This document shows, piece after piece, positions 26,809-35,992 of a stretch of DNA of 64,000 nt; positions within the stretch are counted from its first letter, which is position 1, and each line of letters begins with the position of its first letter. This stretch comes from Brachybacterium paraconglomeratum. Its GTDB lineage: Bacteria > Actinomycetota > Actinomycetes > Actinomycetales > Dermabacteraceae. A program made the position numbers and the translations under genes. Under the pieces are notes generated by a model, which was given only the letters and a program-made list of their open reading frames with translations, was not told the DNA's origin and did no database searches. Location: positions 124,001-188,000 of the forward strand of contig NZ_ML133851.1 of the NCBI RefSeq assembly GCF_003994255.1, given 5' to 3'.

Positions 26809-28781
26809 GCGCCGAAAGCCTGGATATATCGGTAGGGGCGCGGCTCTGGTACGAGGGCGCCGCCTGGACCGTGGTCGAGCTCGATGGATCGAGCGCTCTG
26901 CTTCGCGCCGGAGACCAGTTCAAGAAGGTCCATGCACCCTCGCTTGTCGGCACCGCCGAATCGCTGGATCTTCCCACCGTTCAGGACGCTCGGGCCGAAT
27001 TGGACGCCGTCGTGCTCGCTTCCCTGAACACCAAGCAGCGCGAGGAGGTCTACCGGGAGGCGAAGGTGTTCGACGAGCTGGTCCTCGCGACCGCCGAGTC
27101 TCCCGTCAACGACAGGTACGAAGCCGCAGCTGACGCGCTCGGGATCTCGGTGCGCACGGCCTACCGTCGCGGCCAGCGTTACGCAGAACAGGGAATCGTC
27201 GGACTCGTTGACACCCGACTCCTGCAACCGCACCGGTCGACGGTGGACCCGGAGTGGGACTCGGCATGCCGGGAGGCACTCGACAGCTATCGGGACCAGT
27301 CCAATCCCTCGATGAAGTCCGTGCTGAACAAGACGAACGCGCTCTACCTCAGCCGGCGCCCGCAGGGCACCGTTCCCTCCCGAGCAGTGGCCTATCGCCG
27401 ACTGCGAGAGTTAGACAAGGGCCGGTACACCTTCGGGGCGGCGAAGCAGCGGCGCTCGGTGGCCGAGCGCCCTGACGGTGTGCTGGGTCGACTGCGAGCG
27501 GACCGGCCGGGCCAGTACGTGGTCCTCGACACCACTCCACTGGACGTGTTCGCCATGGAGCCGGTCACGGGCCGGTGGATCAATACCGAGCTGACGGTGG
27601 CGATGGACCTGTACTCGAGGTGCATTCTCGGCCTCATCCTCCGTCCGATCTCGACCACGGCGCAGGATGTCGCGGCGGTCATGTTCCAGGTGGTCACCCC
27701 GCAGAGCTGGGGCCCACCGAGCGACGAAGACGTCCCGGGGCCGTACGTCGGGGTGCCGGAGACGCTGCTGGCACAAGAGACAGGTGCGTTGCCGGACACG
27801 ATCGTGGTCGATCACGGCAAGGTTTATCTCTCCCAGCGCACCCGGGCGGTGTGCCAACGGTTGGGGATCAATATCCAGCCCGCGATCCCTCACAAGCCGA
27901 CAGACAAGCCCACGATCGAGCGGTTCTTCCGCACCTTGCGTCAGCAGCTGCTCGAGCACCTGGCCGCGTACAAAGGCCCGGACATCTACTCCCGCGGCAA
28001 GAACATCGAGGACCAGGCGTTCTACTACGTGCCCGAGCTGGAGACGATCATCCGCGAGTGGGTGGGCATCTACCACCACACCCCACACCAGGGACTGTGC
28101 GATCCGCTGCTGCCGAAGGTGGAGCTGTCGCCGGCGGAAATGTTCGCCCGCGGCATGGCCACCGCCGGAGTGCTACGACTCCCCGCGAGCGATGACCTAC
28201 GGATGGAGTTCCTCGACGTCGCCTGGCGGTCGATACAGCACTACGGCGTCGAGATCGACGGGCGCCGCTACGACGGGCCCGGACTCAACCTTCACCGCGG
28301 CACCCGGTCACCGTACGGAGGTGCGCATGCGGGCAAGTGGTCGATCATGATCGACCGCGACGACGTGCGCACCGTCTACTTCCAGGACCCCGACACCCGG
28401 ACCTGGCACGACCTGGAGTGGGAGCACGCGCCCGGCCTCGACGCACCACTCAGCGCCGAAGCCGCCGCCTTCACCCGAAAGCTCAGCCAGCAGACCAACC
28501 GACACGTCGATGCCGGAGCCGCGCTCGATGACCTGCTGGAGCGATACAGCAAGGGGGAAGTCACCAGCCGCCGCGAAAAGAACCTCGCCCGCCGCCTTGC
28601 CACCCAACCAGCCAAGGACAACGCCGCGCCGGCTGCCGGTGACGTACCGGCGGTGATCGACCTGTCCGCCCATCTCGAGCGTCGCCGAGCCCAGGCCCAG
28701 GTCGCGGACGATCTGGATGTGTTCGAGCGGTATTACGCCGAACATCCCGACCAGGGCGCCTTCGAGGTGTTCGACGAATGA
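26805..28781 (+). CDS. tnsB: TnsB-like DDE transposase (Mu/Tn7 family)
   Basis: A 658-aa transposase that binds the terminal repeats and joins the 3' ends to target DNA. The catalytic triad is D242 (VLDTTPL), D336 (VVDHGK) and E372 (TIERFFRTL), the 35-residue D-E spacing of the retroviral integrase superfamily. N-terminal helix-turn-helix segments (AADALGISVRTAYRRGQRYAEQG) precede it, and a beta-barrel follows (SIMIDRDDVRTVYFQD). The C-terminal Asp/Glu-rich tail (DDLDVFERYYAEHPDQ) is likely to contact TnsC. The GTG start lies in GTGA overlapping the tnsA stop; upstream in-frame codons lie inside tnsA. Confidence 0.95.
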   Translation: MSAESLDISVGARLWYEGAAWTVVELDGSSALLRAGDQFKKVHAPSLVGTAESLDLPTVQDARAELDAVVLASLNTKQREEVYREAKVFDELVLATAESPVNDRYEAAADALGISVRTAYRRGQRYAEQGIVGLVDTRLLQPHRSTVDPEWDSACREALDSYRDQSNPSMKSVLNKTNALYLSRRPQGTVPSRAVAYRRLRELDKGRYTFGAAKQRRSVAERPDGVLGRLRADRPGQYVVLDTTPLDVFAMEPVTGRWINTELTVAMDLYSRCILGLILRPISTTAQDVAAVMFQVVTPQSWGPPSDEDVPGPYVGVPETLLAQETGALPDTIVVDHGKVYLSQRTRAVCQRLGINIQPAIPHKPTDKPTIERFFRTLRQQLLEHLAAYKGPDIYSRGKNIEDQAFYYVPELETIIREWVGIYHHTPHQGLCDPLLPKVELSPAEMFARGMATAGVLRLPASDDLRMEFLDVAWRSIQHYGVEIDGRRYDGPGLNLHRGTRSPYGGAHAGKWSIMIDRDDVRTVYFQDPDTRTWHDLEWEHAPGLDAPLSAEAAAFTRKLSQQTNRHVDAGAALDDLLERYSKGEVTSRREKNLARRLATQPAKDNAAPAAGDVPAVIDLSAHLERRRAQAQVADDLDVFERYYAEHPDQGAFEVFDE

Positions 28782-29854
28782 CCCCGGCTCAGAACCGGTG
28801 GGCGGAGTGGCTGCGGGAGAACGAGCCAGCCCGGTACAACCTAGCCACGAAACAGGGCTGGGACGCCTTCGTCCACGCTGCGCCGCGCGCGCCGCTGGAG
28901 CGGTTGTCCCGGGCTGAGCTGGACCGGCTCGGCATCGAGGAGCGGGAGGACTACGACGACGCCCGCGCCGTATGGAACGCCAACCCCACCACAGTGCACA
29001 CCGCTCAGCTTGCCCGCGCCTACGGCGTGATGAACCAGGTGATGGCCTCCAATCAGCGAGACAGCGACCGACTGCGCGGAGCGGTCGTAATCGATGCCGC
29101 CCCAGCGCTGGGCAAGACCACCATCGCCACCCGCTACGCCCGCGACCTCCACCGCAAGATCCTGCGACGCCACGGCCCACGCACCCCAGAGGGTCATCAG
29201 CGGCTGCCGGTGGTCTATCTGCCACTCAGCGCAGGCACCACCTTGAAGGGGCTCAATCAGAAGCTGCTGCGTTTCTACGGGCACCCGGCCGCGAACCGAT
29301 CCACCCGCACCGAGCTCGGGTCTCTGGCGGTCGACTGCGTCCAGGCCTGCCGCACCCAGCTGATCATCATCGATGACCTGCACTTCATCGACTTCAAACA
29401 CCGCAACGGCCACGAGGTCTCCAACCACCTCAAGGGCCTGGCGAACGAGATGCCTGTGACCTTCATGTACGTCGGGGTGCGGCTGCGGGAGAAGAAGTCC
29501 TTCGACGAGGGCCTGTTGGGCGAGGACGCCGTCTATGCCCAGACCTCCCGGCGTGCGACCCGCTGCGACATCGCTCCCTTCACCCACGCCACCACGGCCG
29601 GGGCCCGGGCCTGGAGCGCGCTGCTGGCCGCGCTGGAAGCGCACGTGATCCTCGCCGACGCTCACCCCGGGATGTTGACCGACCACGCGAAGCTGCTGGC
29701 CGGGCGCACCCAGGGCTGCATCGGCTCGCTGACGAACCTGCTGGACCGGGTCTGCTACCTGGCCATCGCCACCGGCACCGAGACCATCACCCGCGAGCTC
29801 ATCGCCCAGGTCACGATCGACAATGCAGCCGAACTCAGCGCCAGCACCGCCTGA
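28778..29854 (+). CDS. tnsC: TnsC-like AAA+ ATPase (TniB type)
   Basis: A 358-aa ATP-dependent regulator that bridges target selector and transposase. The P-loop is DAAPALGKTTIATRY (K113) and Walker B is QLIIIDDLHFID (D198-D199). An N-terminal segment (about 1-70) precedes the ATPase core and the C-terminal lid helices carry GCIGSLTNLLDRV. In known systems TnsC forms filaments on target DNA and recruits TnsB. ATGA overlap with the tnsB stop shows tight coupling. Confidence 0.94.
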   Translation: MTPAQNRWAEWLRENEPARYNLATKQGWDAFVHAAPRAPLERLSRAELDRLGIEEREDYDDARAVWNANPTTVHTAQLARAYGVMNQVMASNQRDSDRLRGAVVIDAAPALGKTTIATRYARDLHRKILRRHGPRTPEGHQRLPVVYLPLSAGTTLKGLNQKLLRFYGHPAANRSTRTELGSLAVDCVQACRTQLIIIDDLHFIDFKHRNGHEVSNHLKGLANEMPVTFMYVGVRLREKKSFDEGLLGEDAVYAQTSRRATRCDIAPFTHATTAGARAWSALLAALEAHVILADAHPGMLTDHAKLLAGRTQGCIGSLTNLLDRVCYLAIATGTETITRELIAQVTIDNAAELSASTA

Positions 29855-31565
29855 CCCACGGCCGCGCCCGCGGGTGATCCCCGGCGGCTACGATCTCGAC
29901 ACTCCGCCCATCCACATCACCCCGCTCCCGGGAGAATCTGCGGTCTCGTGGCTGCGCCGTGCCGCTGTGCGCTACCAGATCAGCCCCCGCAACGTCCTGC
30001 GCGCCGGCGGTGCCACCCGACAGATCTCCTCCACCCGAGCCGCCACCACCCGCATCACCTCGCCACGGAATACCTACACCGCCCGTCTGGGTCTGACGGC
30101 CGAAGAACGCCAGCAGTTGCGAGATCGCACCGACCTCGGGCAGGCTCTGGACTCCTACGCTCGCGTGTACCAGCACTCCGACGCCCGGAGCGCAGGAACA
30201 TCCAGCCGCTTCTGTCCGGCCTGCCTCGCCGTCGAAACATCCATCTGGGACAAGGACTGGACGAATCCGCTGTTGGCAGTCTGCCCCGACCATGACCTGC
30301 TACTGCTCGACCGCTGCCCAGCCTGCCAGGCCGTGCCCTACGCCAGCCCCGCCTGGCTCAGCGAGCCGCTCGAGCTATGGCGCTGCACCGCCCGCACTAC
30401 CGCGCCTCCAGGGACCGGGCGTCGCGTGCGGCTCTGGTGCGGCCACGACCTGCGTACCGCACCGGCCGCGAGCGCCACCGATGAGCTGGCTCGAGCACAA
30501 CGACTGCTATTCGACCTCGCTCACGACCCCGACGACCCGATCAAGCTCTGCGGGATCACGGTCACTCGCCGGATCGGGTTCGATGCCATGGTCGAACTCC
30601 TGGCCGCAGCCCTCCACGACCGCGGCGCCCGCTTCCTCGACCTGTCCGAACCCACCTCCGAGATTGCCTTGGGACTGGCCGACACCCTCCTCGTCTTCGA
30701 GAGCGCCGATCCCGGCGAAGCCGGGGACCGTCTCCAGGAACTGGTGCTGCCCACCGGCCGCCAGGCCCCTATCACACTGAACGCGGCGACGAGCTCGGCG
30801 AAGAATCCGCTGCTCGGGGCGTTGCAACTTGGCCACCATCGCAAGCACCTGAGCGCGACCAGCCACCTCGTCTATCGCACCGGCGCCACCCACCCCCGCT
30901 ACCCGTTGCCACTGAACGCACCCCGCACCGCCGAGCATCACCTGGTGCTGCCCGAACACGCTACGACCGGACGCCCTCTGACCCTCGCGCGCATCCCTCA
31001 GGTGATCTGGCCCGGCACGCTACCCGGCCTCGACGAGTCTGATCCGATCGCCCGCGCCGAGATCTCTCTGCTACTTGCCCACCTCGGCACGACCCGCCCC
31101 TGGTCCCACCTCACCCTCGACCTCTGCCTCCCCCGCACCTTCCACACGGCTCTCGCCCGGAGAATCCGCACCCGACGTGCCCACGGCACCTGGACCACCC
31201 TGCTGGCCCGCCTCGACGAACTGCACGAGCGTCTCCAGGCGCACCCGCCGTGGCCGAACTACCGACACCGCCGCATCCTCGCCGACGACCTGCTTCTCCT
31301 CGACCGAGCCCTCGCAATGGCCGACTCCGACCAGCGAAGACCTGAGCTCGCGATCCAGCGGCGCTTCTGGGAGCTCTTCACCGGCGGCGACGCCATCTTC
31401 GCCCCACACCCCCTCACCATCCCCGCCGACCAGCATGCCCACTGGAGACAGCAACGCCACGAACTCGACGACAAGCAGATGGAGCTCTTCGAAACGGCGT
31501 TTCAGATTCTCGACCGCTCCAGTCCTCTGCTCCTCGGTAGACCCCTGAGCTGGCAGCCACCTTGA
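29823..31565 (+). CDS. tniQ: TniQ/TnsD-family target-selection protein
   Basis: A 580-aa TniQ-domain protein. After a Pro-rich start, residues about 30-60 carry the conserved PGESAVSWLRRAAVRYQISP. The zinc ribbons follow: C131-C134, C154-H157 and C165-C168 (FCPACLAV, AVCPDHDLLLLDRCPACQAV). The long C-terminal region resembles the DNA-reading part of TnsD-type selectors rather than the short TniQ of Tn5053, which fits a fixed attachment site. It overlaps tnsC by 32 bases. The same reading frame stays coding-like for 120 codons after its TGA. Confidence 0.9.
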   Translation: MQPNSAPAPPDPRPRPRVIPGGYDLDTPPIHITPLPGESAVSWLRRAAVRYQISPRNVLRAGGATRQISSTRAATTRITSPRNTYTARLGLTAEERQQLRDRTDLGQALDSYARVYQHSDARSAGTSSRFCPACLAVETSIWDKDWTNPLLAVCPDHDLLLLDRCPACQAVPYASPAWLSEPLELWRCTARTTAPPGTGRRVRLWCGHDLRTAPAASATDELARAQRLLFDLAHDPDDPIKLCGITVTRRIGFDAMVELLAAALHDRGARFLDLSEPTSEIALGLADTLLVFESADPGEAGDRLQELVLPTGRQAPITLNAATSSAKNPLLGALQLGHHRKHLSATSHLVYRTGATHPRYPLPLNAPRTAEHHLVLPEHATTGRPLTLARIPQVIWPGTLPGLDESDPIARAEISLLLAHLGTTRPWSHLTLDLCLPRTFHTALARRIRTRRAHGTWTTLLARLDELHERLQAHPPWPNYRHRRILADDLLLLDRALAMADSDQRRPELAIQRRFWELFTGGDAIFAPHPLTIPADQHAHWRQQRHELDDKQMELFETAFQILDRSSPLLLGRPLSWQPP

Positions 31566-31928
31566 AGCGGAGCCTTCACCTACCACCCCACCCCACCGGA
31601 CGGTGCGATCATCACCTTCGACCCGCTCCCCTACCTCCTCGCCAACAGCGCGCTGACCCTCCTCGACCAGCAACCCCGTGACGGCACCCGCGCTGCCGCG
31701 GCGCAGACCGCTCTCACCCGCCGTACTGGCCAGCCAGGCGCTCTCGAAGCGAGAACGGCTGACCACTGGGCCGGCCCCACCGCCACCCTCTACACCGACC
31801 TCAACAGCATGACCCCGATCCCCGACCGCTCAACTCTGCCCTCCCTGCCCTTCCAGAATCGCTACGGCACCTGCTTCCCAGCAGGGCGCCACGACGCGCT
31901 CGGTGACCCGACGTCAGTCTTGACCTGA
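31566..31928 (+). pseudogene. Open, coding-like frame directly after the tniQ stop
   Basis: Following the TGA of tniQ without a break of frame, 120 codons continue with strong G/C third positions and protein-like composition (FTYHPTPPDGAIITFDPLPY near the start, LPSLPFQNRYGTCFPAGRHD near the end). There is no in-frame ATG, GTG or TTG near its beginning. It may be the lost C-terminus of tniQ, a separate gene that lost its 5' end, or a read-through extension. Its last 15 bases overlap the convergent MFS gene. I do not recognise its family. Confidence 0.4.
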
Positions 31929-33242
31929 GCGGGCATCGGTCCCGTCATGCGCGTCTTGATCGTGGCGGCGGTAACTTGCCTGGCGGAGAAGGATGTACCC
32001 GCCGCCGATGAGGAACCCCGCTCCCGCGACGATCAACACGAGGAACCCCCTCTGGGCCCCGTACGTGACCGAGAGGTTCGACGCGAGGGGCGCACTCACG
32101 CCTACTCCGACGCTTGTGCCGCTGGCCAGCACTGTCATCATCGTGACCTGGAATCGATTGGAGACGACCCTTCGCGCCCGCCCATACGCTTCTGCGAGCA
32201 CGGGCGAGAGCCACAACCCGACAAAGGCGCACAGGACTCCGGTTGCCACGATGCCCATCGACGGCCAACCGATGGCAAGCGCACCGAGTGCGACGAGAGC
32301 CGCGCCGGCGGCGACGATGATCCACGTGCCTCGGAGCCGGTCAGGCGTCTGAGCCCACACGACGCCACCCGCGATGCTGCCGATTCCCACCAGGCCGTAG
32401 ATCACTCCGACCATGGCAGGGACTCCGAGGACGGCAAACAGCGAGTTCACGGTGGCCTGCGTAGCACCGAAGACAAGCCCCACAGAGATCGCGATCAGGA
32501 TCGCGGCCAAGGCGAGCAGAACGGGCCGCTGACCGGCGTGAGCGGGGAATACGGGCTCGAGGCCCTCTCCTCCGATTCCCCGCCGACTACCTCCAATGGT
32601 GACGACGCGCAGCGGAACCAGCCGGACGAACCCAAGGTGCACGACGAGCCCGACTCCCGCCAAGCCGACGAGCGCTGCGCGCGGCTCGATGGCGACGAGT
32701 AGCGACGACGCAATCACGGGTGCAATGACGAAGCCTGCCTCGTCAGAAGCGGCTTCCCACGCCATCGCCGATCTGGAGCCCGGCCCGTCCAGCTCGCCGG
32801 TCTCGACTCTCCGGATCCAGGCGGCCCGAGCAAGGGAGCCAATCGACGGATTGCACAGCCCGACGACGAATGCGAGTGGCAAGAGCAACGGCGAGTCGTT
32901 GAGGTTGCCGAACTGCGCGGCCAGCCCGAGCAGTGCAGCGGACTGGACGGCCGCGATCGCACCCACCACTGGACGCGCGCCGAGGCGGTCGACGAGCAGG
33001 CCCACAGCCGCCCCACTGGCTGCCGTACCTAATGCAGAAAGGCCCACCGCCGAGCCCGCCTGTACCAAGCTGCCGCCGCCCACGGGAATCGCGACCAGGA
33101 GCAGCATCGGGGCCATCGCGGTCGGCAACCGGCCGAGCAGGCCGAAGATCATGAGCGGCGCGCCGCCAGCTCGAAGTAGATGCAGCAGACCTTGCGTGTC
33201 GGAAGCGGGCATCACGGCTCCATCCATGGTGAGGAGGCGCAC
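31914..33242 (-). CDS. MFS transporter (cargo)
   Basis: A 442-aa major facilitator protein with about twelve hydrophobic segments and the loop 2-3 arginine-containing motif LLVDRLGARPVVG (motif A-like). The tail is polar and His/Asp-rich (YRRHDQDAHDGTD). The GTG start has GAGG upstream. Substrate unknown; drug or metabolite efflux is typical for cargo genes. G/C bias is milder than in the flanking chromosome, consistent with acquisition. It is on the same strand as the next MFS gene. Confidence 0.82.
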   Translation of the reverse strand: MRLLTMDGAVMPASDTQGLLHLLRAGGAPLMIFGLLGRLPTAMAPMLLLVAIPVGGGSLVQAGSAVGLSALGTAASGAAVGLLVDRLGARPVVGAIAAVQSAALLGLAAQFGNLNDSPLLLPLAFVVGLCNPSIGSLARAAWIRRVETGELDGPGSRSAMAWEAASDEAGFVIAPVIASSLLVAIEPRAALVGLAGVGLVVHLGFVRLVPLRVVTIGGSRRGIGGEGLEPVFPAHAGQRPVLLALAAILIAISVGLVFGATQATVNSLFAVLGVPAMVGVIYGLVGIGSIAGGVVWAQTPDRLRGTWIIVAAGAALVALGALAIGWPSMGIVATGVLCAFVGLWLSPVLAEAYGRARRVVSNRFQVTMMTVLASGTSVGVGVSAPLASNLSVTYGAQRGFLVLIVAGAGFLIGGGYILLRQASYRRHDQDAHDGTDARSGQD

Positions 33243-33419
33243 TCCCGACCTCGCCGTGCGCTGTGATGCCCTCTGGAACCGAGCCTACAGCCCCGGGTAG
33301 GTTCCGGCTCCCACTCGCTTCTTCCGTGGGGAAGCGGTGTTCGACCGTGACGTGCTCAGCCACGCTGTGACCACGAATCACGTGGCGGCCAGCAAGCGGC
33401 AAAGCGCACCGGCCTCTCG

Positions 33420-34628
33420 TCAATTCGTCATTAGCTCGTCGTCGTGAGATATCAGGAGACGTCGTGTGCCCGGGGTCAGGAACAACACACCACACGCGAG
33501 CAGCGGGAGCCCGGTCATCAGGAGGAAGGCCCACCGGACGTTGAGGATGCTGGCGAGCAAGCCGACCAGAACGGGCGTCAGGACATACGCGGGGAGCTCG
33601 CCCATCTCGAGCATGGTGCGTGCCTCGCCATTGGTGGTGCCTGGCTGAGCCGAGGCCAAAGTGTTGACCAGGGGGCCGAAGAATGCGGTGCCGGCGCCGA
33701 GCACGAGAAGCGCGATCACACCGGGGACCAGAAGCCCGGAACCGACGCCCAGGAGCAGCGCGAAAGTCGTGACAACGACCGAGGCCAGAGTGATTGCTCG
33801 CCAGCCGACGCGGGCGACGATCGTGCCGATGAACAGCAGACAGGCGCTCTTCGTCGCCATCACCAGTACGTAGCCGAGTGATCCCAGCGCTGGGTCCCCG
33901 CCCGCGGTCCTGGAGAGGTAGATCCCTGCCCATTGAGCAGCGGCGCTGTCGATGAAGCTCGCCAGCAGTGACAGCCCGCCCAGCAGGAGGAGTGGCCCGG
34001 TGAACCGGCTCCGGAGTCGTCGGCAGAGCGGCTCGCTTTCTGTGGTCGGAGCTTCTTCTTCGGGGAGGGCTCGGAGCGAGATCAGTAGCGCTATCGCCAG
34101 CATGCTGTTTGTGATCGCGAACTGGTGCGACGCGGGGATGTCCTGGCGGATTGCTGCCCAGGACAGGGCACCGCCGATGAGCATTCCGATGCTGTATAGC
34201 GCGTCGAAGCGGCCGAAGATGATCCGCCCCAGCTCTCGCTGATGCACGAGGATCAGGGCTCCCGATGTCGTCCCGAGGATCTTCGAGGCGATCATCCAGA
34301 GCGTCAACGAGGCGACGAGTGCCGGCAACGTCGGCGACAGGGCGACCAATGGCCCCATGGCCAGGACGACGCTCGCGGTCACTATCGTCATCTTCCGGGT
34401 GCTGGTCCGACCGATCAGGACCACGATGATCGCGAGCCCGACGATTTCGCCGCAGGTCGCAATGGTGCTGGCCAGACCCCAACTGGCGTCGGTGGCGTCG
34501 AGCGCTTCTTTGATCTGCGGGATACGGCCCACCCAGCTTCCGAGTGGGAAGCTCAACGTGAGGTAGACGAGCCCCAGGGAGAAGCCGCGGAGCGGGCGGA
34601 CATCGCGTGAGAACGAGCCTGCGGGCAC
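33420..34628 (-). CDS. MFS transporter (cargo), YbjJ-like
   Basis: A 402-aa protein with twelve hydrophobic segments. The N-terminal region (LSFPLGSWVGRIPQIKEALD) resembles the YbjJ/fucose-permease-like subgroup of MFS proteins, whose substrates are mostly unknown. AGGAGG lies before the GTG start. It is encoded just upstream of the first MFS gene, with 177 bp between, and may be co-transcribed. Confidence 0.8.
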   Translation of the reverse strand: MPAGSFSRDVRPLRGFSLGLVYLTLSFPLGSWVGRIPQIKEALDATDASWGLASTIATCGEIVGLAIIVVLIGRTSTRKMTIVTASVVLAMGPLVALSPTLPALVASLTLWMIASKILGTTSGALILVHQRELGRIIFGRFDALYSIGMLIGGALSWAAIRQDIPASHQFAITNSMLAIALLISLRALPEEEAPTTESEPLCRRLRSRFTGPLLLLGGLSLLASFIDSAAAQWAGIYLSRTAGGDPALGSLGYVLVMATKSACLLFIGTIVARVGWRAITLASVVVTTFALLLGVGSGLLVPGVIALLVLGAGTAFFGPLVNTLASAQPGTTNGEARTMLEMGELPAYVLTPVLVGLLASILNVRWAFLLMTGLPLLACGVLFLTPGTRRLLISHDDELMTN

Positions 34629-34883
34629 GGTGAGCCTCCTGGTGAACCATGAGGCCGCCCCATGCAGGCGCTCTTGCGTGCGATACCGTCACGCTACTCA
34701 GGCAACGGGGTGGGCTGTCAAGCAGCCTCCGCGACCCGACATGCTCGCCCTGGAGCTGCTCATGGGCGTCGTCTCCATAGCGCGCTCGGTCCGGGCATCC
34801 CTGGGGGCGTCTCAAAGGGTGACGGTCTCAAGCGATCAACGCATCACTACGGAAGTGAGCGCACGGTGGTGTCTACTTGGACC

Positions 34884-34972
34884 ATGATGATGCGCGAGTC
34901 CCCGTTCTCAGCCATCCCTTCGGAGCAATGGGTCACCGGCGATGCTCTCTGCTTCGCGGTGCGCGATGCTAA
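34884..34972 (+). pseudogene. 5' fragment of an interrupted HIT-family gene
   Basis: An ATG-ATG-ATG start leads into SPFSAIPSEQWVTGDALCFA, the usual beginning of HIT-domain nucleotide hydrolases. The coding sequence ends at CTAA where an IS1380 terminus begins, and resumes in the right frame after the second CTAA at 43735. The product would be about 128 residues if joined. Confidence 0.85.
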
Positions 34973-35418
34973 CCTCGAGATTTCATCGAGGTGTGGTTTC
35001 GACTGGTGGACGGCATAGAGAAAGGTGCTCCTGAACTGGGATGATACGGGTTGTTCAGACTCGTAGCCATCCACTGGAAGGAGCACCTTTCAGGTGTCCC
35101 ACCCTACCTTGTTCTTCCACCCCTGCCCGCGCGTGGACATCGCCCCGGTTCCAGCGGTCTCGCATGCGGGCGCGGTGCTGCTGACCGACGCGATCCACGC
35201 CACCGGCCTCGCCTCTTCGCTGCGTGAGGTGCTGGATCCTTGGACGAAACCGCTGGCAGAGCATCACGCTGCGAAGATCCTGTTGGACCTGCCGATGACT
35301 CTCGCAGTCGGCGGAGAGGTCACCCGTGACACCGACCTACTGCGGTGCGAACCGGGCCTGTTCGGCGATGTCGCCTCGACCCCGACGATCTCCCGCATGA
35401 TCACTACGCTGGCCGAGA
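34973..35418 (+). mobile_element. Truncated IS1380-family copy
   Basis: The left 446 bases match the complete copy at 42032: terminus CCTCGAGATTTC, the leader hairpin, and about 108 codons of transposase (VSHAGAVLLTDAIHATGL). Similarity stops near 35418 (TTLAE), after which the frame runs into unrelated sequence. The region to 35555 contains no recognisable gene. Confidence 0.85.
35021..35090 (+). promoter_or_regulatory. RBS-sequestering inverted repeat in the IS1380 leader (truncated copy)
   Basis: AAAGGTGCTCCT (35021-35032) is the perfect complement of AGGAGCACCTTT (35079-35090), which contains the transposase ribosome site. Transcripts entering from outside would fold and hide the site. 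The complete copy has the same arrangement at 42080-42091 and 42138-42149 with one wobble pair. Confidence 0.7.
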
Positions 35419-35555
35419 AGGGACTGCGGGCACGTTTCGTACGTAGGGCCTCTCACCCATCGAAGGGCGAGCGTCCTACGAAGGTGTCGCCGCCACTTGC
35501 TCATGCTTCTCACCGTCAATAACACCGGCGACACGGCGTTCAACGCTCGTCGACA

Positions 35556-35951
35556 TCACTGCAGACCTTCCCAGTAAGCGAAGCCGAGCTGAACGATGAC
35601 GATCGTGTAGATCACGCAGCCGACGAAGATGACGACCGAGGCAATGAGCGCGCCGATGCCGAGCTTCGGCGTCCCGGTGCCGCGACTGAGGCGGATCCCG
35701 TTCCAGGCGCAGACGGCGGCAGCGATGGCGAGGACCGCCATGAAGTGCGGGAGCACGATCGCTCCGACCACGGCCAGCACGTTCATGATCAGCGAGGCGA
35801 TGATCCAGCCGCGACCCGAGCGCCGCGGCCGGTGGGGCTGGTCGGCGTCGACCGGGGCGGCCGACGCGGCAGTGGCCGGGCTCGAACTGTTCTTGTCGCT
35901 CCAGAAGTCGGGCGTCTCGCGCCCGGTCTCGGCGTGTGCGGGGTCGGTCAT
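35556..35951 (-). CDS. DUF4190-like small membrane protein
   Basis: A 131-aa protein with a disordered polar N-terminus (about 1-45) and three hydrophobic helices (about 48-68, 70-86, 98-122). The pattern WIIASLIMNVLAVVG, then GIGALIASVVIFVGCVIY, resembles DUF4190 proteins. AAGGAGA precedes the ATG. It follows the ABC transporter genes on the same strand, so may be co-transcribed. Function unknown. Confidence 0.65.
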   Translation of the reverse strand: MTDPAHAETGRETPDFWSDKNSSSPATAASAAPVDADQPHRPRRSGRGWIIASLIMNVLAVVGAIVLPHFMAVLAIAAAVCAWNGIRLSRGTGTPKLGIGALIASVVIFVGCVIYTIVIVQLGFAYWEGLQ

Positions 35952-35992
35952 GGTTCTCTCCTTCGTTCCGAGGGTTCGGTTGTGGGTGTGGG

